Source of the DNA: Ashinkailepas kermadecensis
Taxonomy: Eukaryota > Arthropoda > Thecostraca > Neolepadidae
Direction: 5' to 3'
NCBI GenBank assembly: GCA_034440615.1
Contig: JAOTOM010005101.1
Coordinates: 761,501-825,500 of the forward strand
DNA: 64,000 nucleotides
The translations under genes and the position numbers were made by a program. The number at the start of each line of letters is the position of its first letter. The first letter of the stretch is position 1. A model generated the notes under the pieces. It did not search any database. It saw nothing but the letters and a program-made list of their open reading frames with translations, and was not told the origin of the DNA. Shown here piece by piece: positions 34,477 to 46,916 of the stretch.

Positions 34477-36060
34477 TTATGATATATTCCAACGTAGCCA
34501 CGGTATCATAATTATTTCCCAGGAATAGTTCTTATTCATGAATAGTTCAATTTCCTGTTGGAGGGCACAAAGGTCGCTCCTGCTGACAGTAAACGCTATC
34601 AGATATTGCAAAATGTTCAACTTCGGGAGCAGAATGAGGGCTCGACTTCCTGCCATGCTATGCTCCGATACCCCTGTTGCTAAGAAAATGAGCGGAAGCA
34701 GACGAATTAGGCACCACGCTTCACTGGCAGTCTCTTTGACGATTACCTCTGACCCTGCCATTCGTAGAGGCCCTGGTTTGTTGGCATCAACGTCACTGTA
34801 GCTGAACTCTGCAATTGTACAATTGAGATCTAGGCAGATCAGTCCACAGCTCATACAATGTGTAAGTACCTTCGAAAGGGTGCTCGGAACAACGCCTTCG
34901 AGAACGTCGTGCATGATGTCTGGTGGAAAAGAATCTGATGGATGGAAAGCTGTTAAATGCACATGAACTCCTGATCCCAAATGTGGCACACAGACTCTCG
35001 GCATACTGTTCTTCTTTCAATATTCCAATCTGAGTGTCATACTCCGGTGGTGTTCTCAAGGTCAGTCCCTCAGAAGTAGTTGTGCATGCAATAATGTCTC
35101 TAGAAGCTGTGCAATACCTGCATATGCGTGCAACGCCTGAAAAACCTTTCATATAGCCTGCAATTGCATGCACAGCCAGGTTGTCTCCAACTCAACTTTT
35201 ACATTCACCGATGTCCTACTGTTCTTCAGCTCGAGATCCATTCCTTTCATCTCCATTTCTTTGAGGTCGTCATTGAGAGGTGCCAAAATATCTTCCCAAG
35301 AGTATTTACCCAGTAATTCTTCTTTGAAAAGCAGCACAAGCATAATAGTTTTCAGATCAGAAGATTGGGGCCTCTTCCCTACTGAGCAATCTACTGCTCC
35401 CAGCTGACGTTTCCTTGCTTCATTCCCCAACGGATTGTCTATTGTAAACCCATCATAATATATGAGAAGCTTCAAACAATCACTGCAGCTAAAGTGGGCA
35501 CTTCCATCTTCTAAGGACGACCAGGTGTCAGCCACATCTGATTCCTGCATAAATAGCTCTTCCCTGTGCAAAGTTCCTTCAGTTGTTCTTGCGGTGGTAT
35601 GTACTGCAACGCTTCTGGCTTGCCTGCGTCATCTATTCCTAGGAGCTTTTCAACTGGCTGGATAATATTGAACTCACTTAGAGCATTCTCTTCGACATGA
35701 TGGCTTTGGCAAAAACTTGCTTGCCTTGAGTCTTGTCTACCTTCATCAGTTGTTTGCATAGCTTCTGTACACATTTAATGTAGAAAGTTCAAAACATCCT
35801 TCCATGTGTGCTGGGACACCTTGGCAGCTCTCAAGCATATCACCAAACTTGCTATAGACGCTTTTTGTCGCAAGCTTTGCTGATATGCATGCTTATCTCC
35901 CTGACATGTCATGTCTGTGTCCATGTGAGCTACAACATTATGTCCATGTACCAAAACAGCATTGTCGCTTGTAGATGAGGGAACGTCATTGAGAACACAT
36001 GAGACGTTCTTGTGCTTTTTCTTGTAATGATTGTAAGGCGTTTTACATTTTTGTCCAAGA
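34477..36060 (-). pseudogene. Transposon-associated protein of the PPDIMHDxLEGVVP family, decayed
   Basis: Pieces in minus-strand order: LRQKASIASLVICLRAAKVS (35775-36060 region); PEALQYIPPQEQLKELC (to 35555); LLIYYDGFTIDNPLGNEAR with LGAVDCSVGKRP (35571-35149); HAIAGYMKGFSGVARICRYC (35173 on); and SFPPDIMHDVLEGVVP (35004-34477). Adjacent pieces are in different frames, giving frameshifts near 35555, 35170 and 35000 and a TAA near 35775. I know this block order from many unnamed fish and invertebrate proteins that behave as repeats. Their exact transposon superfamily is uncertain to me. The C-terminal third after IMIPWLRWNIS is missing or unrecognisable. Confidence 0.6.
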
Positions 36061-37430
36061 GGTTCGGACGGCCAGAAACCAGCTTTCGCGCCGCCGCATG
36101 GCCGGGCGCCCTCACCCCAGCACAGCGTGTCCGCCGAAAACAAGAAAATAACACAGGCAGGCTTGCAGGCGGCTTTGAAGGCCAACCGAGAGGCGGCCGG
36201 GCACGTCCCGAGCACCTACGTGACACATGGGAAGGGTGGAGTGGACCGGCCCGCGGCGGAAGCGGGAGCAGCAGCCGGACCTCAAGAATCTGGAACATTC
36301 GCGGATAAAAAATGGAAGAGAAAGTACCCAACGCCGGAGGCGATGAAGGGAGAGGAAAACTCATGGGCGCACCACGGTGAAGGAGAGAACAGGACAGAAC
36401 GGACAGGGAGACGGAGGGGAATCAGACGCGGGGCGGTGGACGTCGGACCGACACACTCAGGGAAGTCCAGCGGCAGAGGTAAAAAAAGTATCCGTTGTGT
36501 CACCGGACAATTTCAGGAACTCAAATGTGTCTCATTTTTTTCCGTCAAACCCACAAGGAAGGCTCCATTCCCCAGTGGCAGCCAGTAACCATTTCGTGGA
36601 AAACAGGCGTGCATCTGAGTTTTTGTTCGTCGATGGGCGTAGGGAGGCGGGGTACCGTGGGTGCCTACTGCACAGGCAGCCCCCCCCCACCCCCTCCTTA
36701 TTTTACATGCTGCACCATCTATATCAGCTAAAGTTGATCATAGCAGAATTGTTCGTACCGTGAGATGCATACCAGGGTACAAACAGGCCTAATCCGGTGA
36801 TATTTTTGCTAAAAATGGAGGGGGGTCGCGAACATGAGGTTGAAAACTCCTTAGCACTGTCACTTTCTTGTCAGCTCCTACAACCGAACGTTAGGTATGC
36901 CAAGTATAAAAAATAATATATTTATTTTTATTTTTTTATTTGATGGGGAAAATGTCATTCGATGCAGAATGACCTTTCACATACATTAAGCTGTTGTTCA
37001 TACCCAAAAATCATAGGCATTTCAGGGGGATGAATAAGGGAGAAATGCACCAACATGTCCCCCAAAATGACTGCCTGGACACTTCTTCGGTACAACCAAA
37101 ATTTTCAAAAGGGTCTCAAAATGTGTACAATGAATATTTAGGGAAATTTAGAAAGTTCCAGCTCAATAGCTCTCAGAATTTGGCAACGGCACACAAAACA
37201 CACTTCAGTGGGGCTTCTGAAGCCTTGATCTGAAGATCTTGATATGATAATTTTTTAGATATTCCTTCCAACATCATCTAATTATTGTTTTTAGGTTTGT
37301 TCGAGAAATTGTTTCATCATTGCAAAATAAATCAATGCAGAAAAGAAGGTTTTCTTAATGAAGAAACCATTTTTTTGTGTAAAGGTAATACAAGCCGATA
37401 AATACAATGGCTCTACCTACCAACTTGGTG
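36061..37430. other. Mostly anonymous sequence with a GC-rich open region
   Basis: 36060-36590 is GC-rich and open in more than one frame on both strands. The plus-strand frame from about 36127 is basic and Gly/Ala/Lys-rich but has no good ATG or domain. 36770-37430 is AT-rich and shows no gene. Confidence 0.35.
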
Positions 37431-37523
37431 AGAGCTCAGGGCAATTTCCTACCAGAATTTGGCCTGGTAGATCCAGTACTAGCACATTTGTATAACTGAA
37501 CTGAAGGTACAAATCCTTTCACC

Positions 37524-37793
37524 TTATTTACCAGACTCACCTCCAATTTTCCATGCCTGTCTCCACCTTCCTCCAACACCGAATGAATCATTGCGGATTT
37601 GATATTGCTCTTTAGCCCATGGATGCTTTGATACACAGTGCCGCTTCAGGTTTCTTCTTTCACCACTGAATTTACACACACCACCATCCTTGGATTTTTC
37701 ACCACACTGCACAATCTGCCTTGAGAGCCAGTTTGAAGTTGAAGGCCTTGCTCTCTTTGCTGGCTTTTTTTTATCCCCATGCTTTCTTGTCAA
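37524..37793 (-). CDS. Possible zinc-finger-like exon
   Basis: 89-residue open frame starting MTRKHGDKKKPAKRARP (basic) and containing VCKFSGERRNLKRHCVSKHP, which resembles the second half of a C2H2 finger (C...LxRHxxxxH). The expected first CxxC pair is not standard: the preceding Cys is eleven residues away. No neighbours or splice sites support it. It may be an exon of a degraded transposase with a BED-type or C2H2 finger. Confidence 0.25.
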   Translation of the reverse strand: MTRKHGDKKKPAKRARPSTSNWLSRQIVQCGEKSKDGGVCKFSGERRNLKRHCVSKHPWAKEQYQIRNDSFGVGGRWRQAWKIGGESGK

Positions 37794-38506
37794 GGCTCAT
37801 CTGGATCTGAGCCCACGCCAGTAGATCCAGGCATATTTGGCATGCCTAGTCTTCTCTCAGGATTATATCTCTGCAAAAATCGGCTCCTGAACGGATAGTT
37901 TAATCACCTACTACCACCTAGGTAGGTATCTGTTGCAGGAACTTGATAGGCAACTGTTACCGTGACGAGACAGACGAGACCAAACAGAACGCGTCCTTCG
38001 AAGCAAAACTCAAGCACCCAATGCGCTCGATTCTCATTGGCTCAGAAGAGAGCTTCCATCTCCGCCGGCGCTACCAAATTTGGGCCAGCAGCACATTTGC
38101 CAAGCTCACGACCAAAATTCGACAACATTCCTGAGTGTCTCATTTTGTCACCGGTGAGACACCGGCGGTCCGGGAGACGCCGCATGCTAACGCAATGGCG
38201 CGTCGGTTTGGACGGTAAGCGTAACGTTCGCCAAGATCCTTGTCCTAATTTCCGCCAACATTCAGGCGACAAAAAGGACAAGGTGCACAAGTTTTTTTGT
38301 TTTTTTACTTGTTTTGCTCATTTTTATCACTTTTATAAGTGCTTTCTGAGTGAGGCGAGAGAATGAGAGTAGGTGCATAGGTAGGTATATTAACAGTGCC
38401 AGCACTGGCTTTTGTGTCTCCTCTGGGCCTCTTTCAGTTAGCAATTGTGTCACCGGAGTAAACGGCAGAACGATGACTTTTTTTACCTCTGTCCAGCGGT
38501 GGCAAG
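37794..38506. other. Anonymous sequence
   Basis: Nothing recognised. Short TAGGTAGGTA motifs near 37920 and 38375. Confidence 0.4.
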
Positions 38507-38811
38507 ATGGCTGAGTTTTCGGATGGAGGAGAGGAAGCGCTCAGCCGAGGCCACCTGCCACCCACCATCGCCATGTGAGTGCTGCTCGGCATTATGTAGC
38601 CTCACCAGTCCCCACCACCGTCCCAGCGTAATCAACCCCACCGGCGCTGGCGTCTTCCGCGGAGGTGGGGGAATGTGTGTGTGTTGGTGGCAATTGTGCG
38701 TTTGTGTAAATATAAATAGTTGGTGTCCCAGGTGTATTTCAATGTCTTTCCTTTCTTTTCTATTTTAGCGTAGGAATAAATGGAAATGTGAATGGTGTTT
38801 CATGTAACTAG
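38507..38811 (+). CDS. Candidate two-exon small gene
   Basis: ATG at 38507 in a good context (GGCAAGATGG) opens MAEFSDGGEEALSRGHLP. A donor GTGAGT follows at 38575, 68 nt after the start (phase 2). An acceptor after a pyrimidine tract (CTTTCTTTTCTATTTTAG) ends at 38768. Joining restores an in-phase Ile codon, and the frame then closes at TAG 38809-38811. An AATAAA signal lies at 38834-38839. The product would be about 36 residues. No family recognised. It may equally be a non-coding transcript or chance. Confidence 0.3.
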
Positions 38812-38839
38812 AGTTGGAGTCCCCTGGACTCCAAATAAA

Positions 38840-39329
38840 TACCTGGATGGGATTTCGCCTCTCTAACCTGACCTATGGAAAAATTTGCTAAACTCGCTCC
38901 CTGATTCCATACTGAATAATTAAATGTGATACACTTTCTCAGTCTGTCTCTTGATTTCAGTATAAATATATTTATGTTTCCATCACTGCTTTGATCGCAC
39001 TATTGGGCGACCACTCGACGCCAGTCTATCTGTCCGCCCCTGGCACGGTCACGATCTCGATCTCGGTCTCTGTCCAAATACTTGTCGGTCTCGGTCAATT
39101 AGTCTGACACTGGCTCTTTTCACCGAGGTGCATTTTACGGCTGATAAGGAACGGCCGCCAGAAGAGCTTGATGGCATCCGCAGGAAAGTGCACACACATC
39201 TAGCGAGAGACAGTCTGCCAGCTGCCGTCCTATGGGCGATATGTCCTCGGGCGTCGACCATGAGGGGTCTTTGACCCTCCCTTCCTCAAGGGGGGAAAAG
39301 TTTGAGTATTATTGTGCTTTTAGGTATTC
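38840..39329. other. Anonymous sequence
   Basis: No feature seen. Confidence 0.4.
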
Positions 39330-39570
39330 ACAGGACAAGTTTTACACACATTTTACTGCCATTAAGCAAAGAAAGTTGTTAGGCTTGGTTACATGAGGTT
39401 AGTTTATGTGTTTTTATTGATAACAATTTTTTTTTAATGTTGATTTTTCGTTCAAAAGCAGGTTAGATTAGGTTAGGTTAGGTTTTTTAATTTGACAAAT
39501 TTTGAGAAAAAAGTACGAATCGTTCTATTCTTTAATGGTTCTTTTCTCATGGTGGCTAGGTTAGGTTATG
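39330..39570. repeat. Dispersed repeat with TTAGG motifs, copy 1
   Basis: Shares GACAAGTTTTRCACACATT and the following T-rich segment and TTAGGTTAGGTTAGG-like runs with 56445-56725. TTAGG is the ancestral arthropod telomere repeat, but only three perfect units occur in a row here. Confidence 0.55.
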
Positions 39571-39966
39571 CTATTTCTTTTCCTTTTGAACATCATTTGT
39601 ATGCCCAATTACCCAATTATATCATATTACCCAATTGATAACCCCTGTTTAGTGTACTTTTACCTGCGAACTGAAAAGTAAGCATTTGCAGAGGAAATGA
39701 GTGGTGACATCATGTTAACCATGTTCATAAACCATTGGAAAAGGAAGGTCCATGAATTCAAAATTACCTCAATAATAAATTTAGCACCTTTTGAGGTGCC
39801 AAGATAACTTCTACCTTTTGTATTTTATTAAATTAGAAATCCTAACCTAAGGTATCCTATCATAACATCCTTGCTTTACAGAGGAAAGCATGTGATTACT
39901 GATTAGCATATCTTGTATACAGCATATCAAGATATCTTGTCTTGTACAGCATATCTTGTATACACC

Positions 39967-40229
39967 GAGGCGGCCACTATTGTGACTGTGAGGCGGCCAC
40001 CACCACGGATATGAGGCGGCCACTGTTGTGACTGTGAGGCGGCCACTGTCATGACTGTAAGGCGGCCACTGTTGTGACTGTGAAGCGACCACCACCACGG
40101 CTATGAGGCGGCCACTGCTGCGACTGTGAGGCGGCCATTGTCAGGGCAGTGAGGCGGCCGCTACCTCACTTGTGAGGTGGCCACTGCTATAGATGTGAGG
40201 TTGCCGATGCCGCGGCTGTGAGGTCGCGG
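39967..40229. repeat. 23-bp minisatellite, about 11 copies
   Basis: Unit GAGGCGGCCACTGTTGTGAC plus TGT. Units keep a constant 23-bp length while bases diverge towards the right end. Confidence 0.95.
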
Positions 40230-41350
40230 CTAAAGCTGATCGCCAATGGTGTGGAATATTATCTTAGTTATGCCTATTTTTGCATTGTCTAGAAAATTCA
40301 TTTTTCCTATAGGACGCCATTTTGAAGTGCACTACTGAAATTCATATAGATCAGGATTACATTCATATCAGCGTATTTTCATGTTTCTTCCACAAAATAT
40401 ATCCAGCTGAGAAATGTGCTTAGGAAGATCTTAAAGGAAGGGGCTGATGCCTACTAGTTCTGTTACTATTGTCCAAGTGTAGAAGTACTGTACCTATTAG
40501 CATTGAATAATTTGTCGTTGTTTTGTGTGTAATGTGATGTAAGATGAGAGCTAATGGGAATTATAACTATTCATCTTGACTATAAATTTAATCTCTTCTA
40601 TACACGGTGGAAGATTGCGAGCAATTGATGTCCGATTGCCGGAGATCGCTCGGGATTTTTCATCTTTATGTGCCGAACTCCGGATTGTGTCATCCTTAGC
40701 CATCTGCGAGATAATTTTTTTCATCCTCCACTGTCTCCGAGCGACATTCAGGAGTTCCTATGGGAAGGGCGACACTCCTTTTGGTGCGCCAAAATTTACT
40801 CAGGGCGCCAGGCGACATCTATTTCTGAGGAAATAATCGAAGAAAGGGTGAAAGGACGTCAGATCTGCAAAAAGTGGGTAATCATGAAAAATCATGTTTG
40901 GGAAAATTTCATGTCATCCAATCCCGAGGGAGAACCCCTTCACCCCCCCTCCCCCCTCCCGATTGGACCCGTACCTGATTGGCGACCAATTTCCCAGAAT
41001 TATATCTCGTCGGCGACCACCGAAAGGATTTTTTTAAACCCTGATGGTGTGTGTGTTCAGAAGTTTCTATGTCGATGTACAAGATTTGGTGTAAATCGAA
41101 GGAGTCGTCGAGTTCTGCTGAATATATCGATATCCTACCAACTTTATGTACGTATTAGGAGAGGACATCTTTTGAGTGATCCAATACGGAGATGATATTT
41201 TCCTTGAAGCCTGTGACATCAGAATCACACTTTACAGCTTCTAATCAATCTTGAGCACTTTACCACAGAGCAACCCATTGTCGAACAGCACCATTACACC
41301 TGTAAAATAGCAAAATGTAGAACAGGAACTGCGCACTGTTCTGAACCGTG
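40230..41350. other. Anonymous sequence
   Basis: No convincing gene. Plus-strand frames at 40576-41195 are open but lack motifs and good starts. Confidence 0.4.
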
Positions 41351-42140
41351 GTGGGCCATGGCCGTGGAGCATACCATCCACTGTGGCTGATCAGGGCCGC
41401 GGAGCACGCCGTCCACTGTGGCTGACCAGGGCCGCGGAGCACGCCGTCCACTGTGACTGATCAGGGCCGCGGAGCACGCCGTCCACTGTGGCTGATCAGG
41501 GCCGTGGAGCATACCATCCACTGTGGCTGATCAGGGCCGCGGAGCACGCCGTCCACTGTGGCTGACCAGGGCCGCGGAGCACGCCGTCCACCGTGGCTGA
41601 TCAGGGCCGCGGAGCACGCCGTCCACTGTGGCTGATCAGGGCCGCGGAGCACGCCGTCCACTGTGACTGATCAGGGCCGCGGAGCACGCCGTCCACTGTG
41701 GCTGATCAGGGCCGCGGAGCACACCGTCCACTGTGGCTGATCAGGGCCGCGGAGCACGCCGTCCACTGTGACTGATCAGGGCCGTGGAGCACACCGTCCA
41801 CTGTGGCTGACCAGGGCCGCGGAGCACACCGTCCACTGTGGCTGATGAGGGCCGCGGAGCACGCCGTCCACTGTGGCTGATCAGGGCCGCGGAGCACTCC
41901 GTCCACTGTGGCTGATCAGGGCCGCAGAGCACACCGTCCACTGTGGCTGATCAGGGCCGCGGAGCACGCCGTCCACTGTGGCTGATCAGGGCCGTGGAGC
42001 ACACCGTCCACTGAAGATGACCAGGGCCGTGGAGCACGCCGTCCACTGTGGCTGATCAGGGCCGCGGAGCACACCGTCCACTGAAGATGACCAGGGCCGT
42101 GGAGCACACCGTCCACTGTGACTAATCATGGCCGCAGAGC
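41351..42140. repeat. 35-bp minisatellite, about 22 copies
   Basis: Unit of 35 bp containing GGAGCACGCCGTCCACTGTG and GCTGATCAGGGCCGC. Copies are mostly over 90 percent alike. The minus strand is open in all three frames because 35 is not a multiple of three and the unit lacks stops; this is not evidence for a protein. Confidence 0.97.
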
Positions 42141-43845
42141 AGGGGTGTAGGATCGCAAGATCAGTTGGGGGGGCTCAGCCATGGGTTGTTCATCCTAGGG
42201 CGCCCCAGATTCCAATTTCCCCTGGATTTGGGCCACTGTATTTTAACATCTTGAAAAAACATTAATTTCATAAACACTATTTTCCTTCTTATCCGGGAAC
42301 AAAATTATCAGAACATGGCTAATCGAAAAGCTACTTCCGAATATGGAGAATCCACTGAGTGCCTATCGACTTCTTCCCCTTTCGCTTCGCATTGTGGCTA
42401 CTTTCATTATTATTTTCATGACATTATACGTGCTACATCGAATTTCCGTCGATTACAACGGATTAGAAACACTACGAAAGGAAAAAAAAACATCATGTAG
42501 CAATCATTGCGAACACCACATTGCAATGAGTGATAATTAAGTAGTGCGATTTCTGATTTGAGAAAACTTAAAATAAGATTGCTTGTATTATTTGAATTTA
42601 TGAAAGAGGACTGTCACCGCCAATGCTAAAGAACACTGAGAAGAACCGCGAGAATATCGTCACCTCTGATTATACATTTTGGGCAATCTTACACCTGCCT
42701 AGGTTGAACACGAGTAGCATGTCGTACTCGACATTTATACAGCACTCGGGGATCATTTATTCCTCAAAATCGAAGAACCGCGCCATAGTTTCATTCCGCA
42801 TTCTCAGATATTCAAATAATACGCAGAGTGATCTGAGCGTGGAATTGATATTTTTACAATTAAAGGAACTGCCATGCCAATGCATCCCATTCTGGAAGCA
42901 AAATTTGGCAGAAAGTTGAAGCTTAACACAATATGTTTATTTCCAATGAAAGTACCAATGTGATCCAGATGACTCGTGAAAGTCTAATGAAAATGCATCA
43001 TCAAGGCAAGAACAGGGCTTTATTCCAAATCTACATTTATTACATTTATTACAAACTTCCATACGACTGTCAGTAGGGTACATTTATTTCAAACTTCCAC
43101 ACGACTGTCAGTGAACAACGTTTCCAATTGCATCTTTTGTTCAGGGCCTCCTCTACGGAATTTTTACTAGGTGGGATTTCTTGCTCATGCCTAATAAGTC
43201 AAATATGGCGCTATGCACAATAGCATACGCGGAGTAAGGCGGTGTCGAATAAGCTTCGTGATCGGAACGAAAAAAAAGGGCTTGGCATGCAAGAGTATTA
43301 TTTATTGTGTCGCATTTGTTCTCCATGAGCATACGTGGTGAGTATCCAAGAACAACGCAAAATTCCAAGCAAAACACAACCTAATTTTTATATTATCTAC
43401 TGGTATTTCGAATAATGTAAATCCCATAGCTACTCAAAAGGTCTCTGAATTCTGATAGTTCACGGTAAGTCCGTTCGCGCTGCGTCCTCATTCGCAACTA
43501 ATACGTGTATTGGTAACTTGTTTATGTTCGCACCGTTACCGACGAAGCCAACAACGCTACCTGCTGCATAGCATGTTTATTAAAATATCTTGGCAATACC
43601 TATTCATCGTGTAAGCACACTACAGCACGGCACACGGACCGTCAGCCAGCCAGCCGCCACAATGCATCGCTGGCGCAAAATATGTAGGCGTCTCCCTCGA
43701 TAGTCTTAGTCTTCCTCTCGTTCGCATGTGTCACAGCCTGCACTCGTCGACGGGAAATCCTCACTGACCGTACATTGGTTCGAAAACAATGGGCACATAC
43801 ATCGCGTAAGGTGGGAAGGACAAATAATGCGGAAACAGCCAGTGG
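42141..43845. other. Anonymous AT-rich sequence
   Basis: No gene recognised. A short direct repeat of about 35 bp, TTTATTACAAACTTCCATACG and its variant, lies near 43045-43110. Confidence 0.4.
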
Positions 43846-44830
43846 CATAGCCAAGTAAGTGGATGGGGGAAGGGTGTCCGCGAGGGACCCTCAAAACGTC
43901 GGTGCAAAGGGTCCGCAAGGGCCCCTTGGGCCGACGTGAAGGACTCCAGGACCGACTTGAAGGGCTACAGGATCGATGAATGGGGCTCAAGCTGTCGGAA
44001 GGGGCTCCGGGCCGATGGAGAGGGCCCCAGTCAACAGAGAGTACCCTCGGGAAGATGTTGAGGGCCCTGGACTGGGCCAACGTGAAGGGCTTCCAGGTCG
44101 ATGGGCGGGGCTCCGGATCGTTGGAAGATCTCAGGGCTGACGGAGAGGGCACCGAGCCAATCTAAAGGACTCCTGAGCTGACGGCGTGGCCGAAACCGAA
44201 TAAAGGGCGCCTGACCTGATGTAGATAGCCCAAACTTGTGAAAATGGGTCTCCGGCCGGTGGAAAAAGGCTCTGGATCGTCAAAGAGGGACCCTGAGACG
44301 ACAGAGGAGGCCTGGTTGCCGGAGAGGACCTCGGGCCGTCAGAAAGAGCCCTTGGGCCGACGAATGGGGCCCAAGCCCTGCAAGAACCCCTGGCCTGATT
44401 GAGGGGCCCAATCCGTTGAAAGAGTGCCTGTTGCTCGGCAGAGAAGAGTCTGGATGACTAAGGAAAACCCCTGCACCGAATAAGAGGAATCATAGCCGCT
44501 GGAGGACCGTCAGAGAGGGCCCAGAGCTGGCATGAAGGGCTCTTGAGCCGACGGAGGGGTCCGAAGACGCACAGGGAGCCCTTGCGTGATCGAGAAGTCC
44601 CAAGCTGTTGAAAAAGGGGCCCTTGGCCGTACGGAGAGTTTCTTGAGCCGTGCAAGATGGTCCCTGAGGCCGATGGAGGGTCCTGGGCCGGACGTGCATG
44701 GCCATTTGATCGGCTTTGACTTGCTCTAATGGAGAGGGCTCAGAGCTGACAGCGATCCTCATATTGATGAAGAGGCCGCCTGGCTACGGAAACTGTCCGG
44801 ACAAAAGCGAAAGTTTTCCGGTGCGACGTA
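43846..44830. repeat. Degenerate purine-rich satellite, block 1
   Basis: Starts at CAGTGGCATAGCCAAG and continues as imperfect units of about 30-40 bp around GGGCCGACGNNNAGGGCTC. Strong strand bias (G and A on plus). Open frames inside are a by-product of composition. Confidence 0.7.
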
Positions 44831-44948
44831 AAGGGCCCATGCAGAGTTTAGCTCATGCAGCTCATTCTAGGCCCATGCAGAGTTAAATTGCTGTTCAAAA
44901 GTTGAAAAAGTTGAAAAGTTAAAAAGTAACTTATTGGATTGTGAAAAA

Positions 44949-46480
44949 CAGTAGCGTATCCAAGGGGTGGAGGGGAAACCGCCCCCTGGTGAGTGCGATA
45001 GGGCTCTCCAGGCGATCGCGTTCAGGAGCCCGCAAGGACCCCTCAGGGCGTAGGGGCGAATATATAGGTAACTAAGAAAAAATAAAGCGAATATAACAGT
45101 TTGTGTGGAAAGGGCCCTTGAAACCTGAAGACGTTCACCCTGAGGGCTGACAAGAGCCATGAAGACAAGAATGGGCTCGCCCGAGAGCTGGAATGCCTAT
45201 GTCAGCTGGAAAGAGTAGTCTCGGCTGGAATGGGACTCTAACAGCCGAGGAATATACAGGGCACTGAGGGCCCTGAGGCATAAACAGGGCACATGATGGC
45301 CAGAGATCGCTGGAATACTCTTGGGTTTGAAAGGGCCCTAATGTATACACAGAACCCCTAAGAGATGACGATTACTGGTGAAGGTTCACCGCAAAGCTGA
45401 AATTCCCACGAGATGAGAGCTAGACAGGGATATTTAGAATTGTGATGGGTCCTAAAAGCAGGAGAGGGCCCTGGGAGAGGGGGGTTAGAGGGTCTATGAG
45501 CGTCAGAGAAGACTGAACTTGGATTCTCCTGAAGTTGAGAGGGCCTCTAATGGATGAACAAGTTTCCCTGAGATCGAAGAATATTTCCTATGGACTGGTG
45601 ATTACTGTGAGGAATGCTGAAGGCCAGCCTCAGAGCATAGCCTGTGCCGGAAACCAAAGAAAGCTGTCAGAAAGCGGGAAGGTCTCCTTGCAGTTTGAGA
45701 GGGCCCCTGGTGGCTTAGATATCCCCTGAGAGCTAAGGAGAGTAGATGAGGCTAACGATGGTTGCGAGGAATACTGAGAGCCCGTCTCAGAGCTAGAAGG
45801 GCCTTGAAGCTAGAAAGACTGTCAATGACTGAGAAGGGCCCCTGACAGCTGGAGAGGACCCCTTACGATCGAACATACTCCTGAGCGCAAGAGAGGATTG
45901 GACTGGACTTGGATGCCCAAGAGTCTTGGAAGGGGTACCGATGAAAAGAACAGGGTTTCTGAGATCTAAAAAGAGTCCCTAGCGTTGTTTGTGAGGGATC
46001 CCAAGGGCAAGTTTCAGAGCGATAATGTCCTTGAAAGCCCGAAGGGCTGTCAAGGACTGTTATAAATGTTGAGGCCTGTCTCGGAGCTGCAGGATTCCCC
46101 TGAAAGCTAGACAGGTTTTTATCAAGGAATGGAGATGGACCATGGCATTTTGAGATGACTACTGACGGATGAATAAGGCCCCTGAGAGCTCGATTGGACT
46201 GGACTGGGATACTCCTGATCTTTAGGATGGGCACCTGGGGGATCGAAGCCCCTTAAGAGGTATGGGAGTACTTGAGAACTGGCGATGGACGCGAGGAATA
46301 CCGAGGGCCAGCCTCAGAGCTAAGATGTCCTTGAGAGCCATTCATGCTGCCAAGGACTGTGAAGGTCAGAGGGCCATGAGGGTGGAGAGGGCCAGAGTGC
46401 CAAAGAGGTCTGGCTGTAGGTGGGAAAACCCTTAATAAGGAGGAACAAAACAGGTCGGAACAGGAAGATAATAATAACAA
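44949..46480. repeat. Degenerate purine-rich satellite, block 2
   Basis: Starts at CAGTAGCGTATCCAAGG. Repeats of AGGGCCCCTGAGAGCTNGA type, with a higher-order landmark GTGAGGAATACTGAG followed by GCCNGNCTCAGAGC near 45608, 45770 and 46290. The inverted counterpart is at 62524-64000. Confidence 0.7.
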
Positions 46481-46916
46481 TTGGAACATATTTGCATATA
46501 CATATATATATATATGTACATATATGTTTAGGGACCCACTGAAAACTGTCCGAAATCCGAGGAGTTTCTGGAAAGTGGCGGGAGCTATAAATGGGGAGGG
46601 CGCCATTTTAAGATGTCCCTCCCCCTCTCTGGACCAATTCCTGGCTACCCACTGGAAGCAGCGCGGCCTCTATAGGCACCCATCAGCGCCCTTTTCAACA
46701 GGCTGACCGGTTGCCGCTGACTGGGATCCGTGCCGGGTGCAGCCGGGCTGATGACGAAGCTGAACTGTACGCCGGCGCGGCGCCAGACTAGACAGACACA
46801 GGACTGGGCGACGGGCGACAACGGCCAGCGCTGGGCTGTGGACACTGCACTGGCCCCGGACTGCGGGCGGGGGCGGCTGGTGATGGCTGGGGCGGCGCGA
46901 TCGACACAGGAGCACA

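Noticed and set aside
36012..36763. Overlapping frames in GC-rich DNA at 36 kb
   Set aside because: Mutually overlapping on both strands, no good ATG for the best frame, no domain recognised.
39460..39485. Interstitial telomere at TTAGGTTAGGTTAGG
   Set aside because: Only about three perfect units, within a dispersed repeat; too short to call telomeric.
39964..40230. CRISPR-like array
   Set aside because: Contiguous 23-bp units without spacers; this is a minisatellite in animal DNA.
41260..42116. Overlapping minus-strand frames with DGVLRGPDQPQW repeats
   Set aside because: A 35-bp unit without stops opens all frames automatically. There is no start context or variation pattern supporting a protein.
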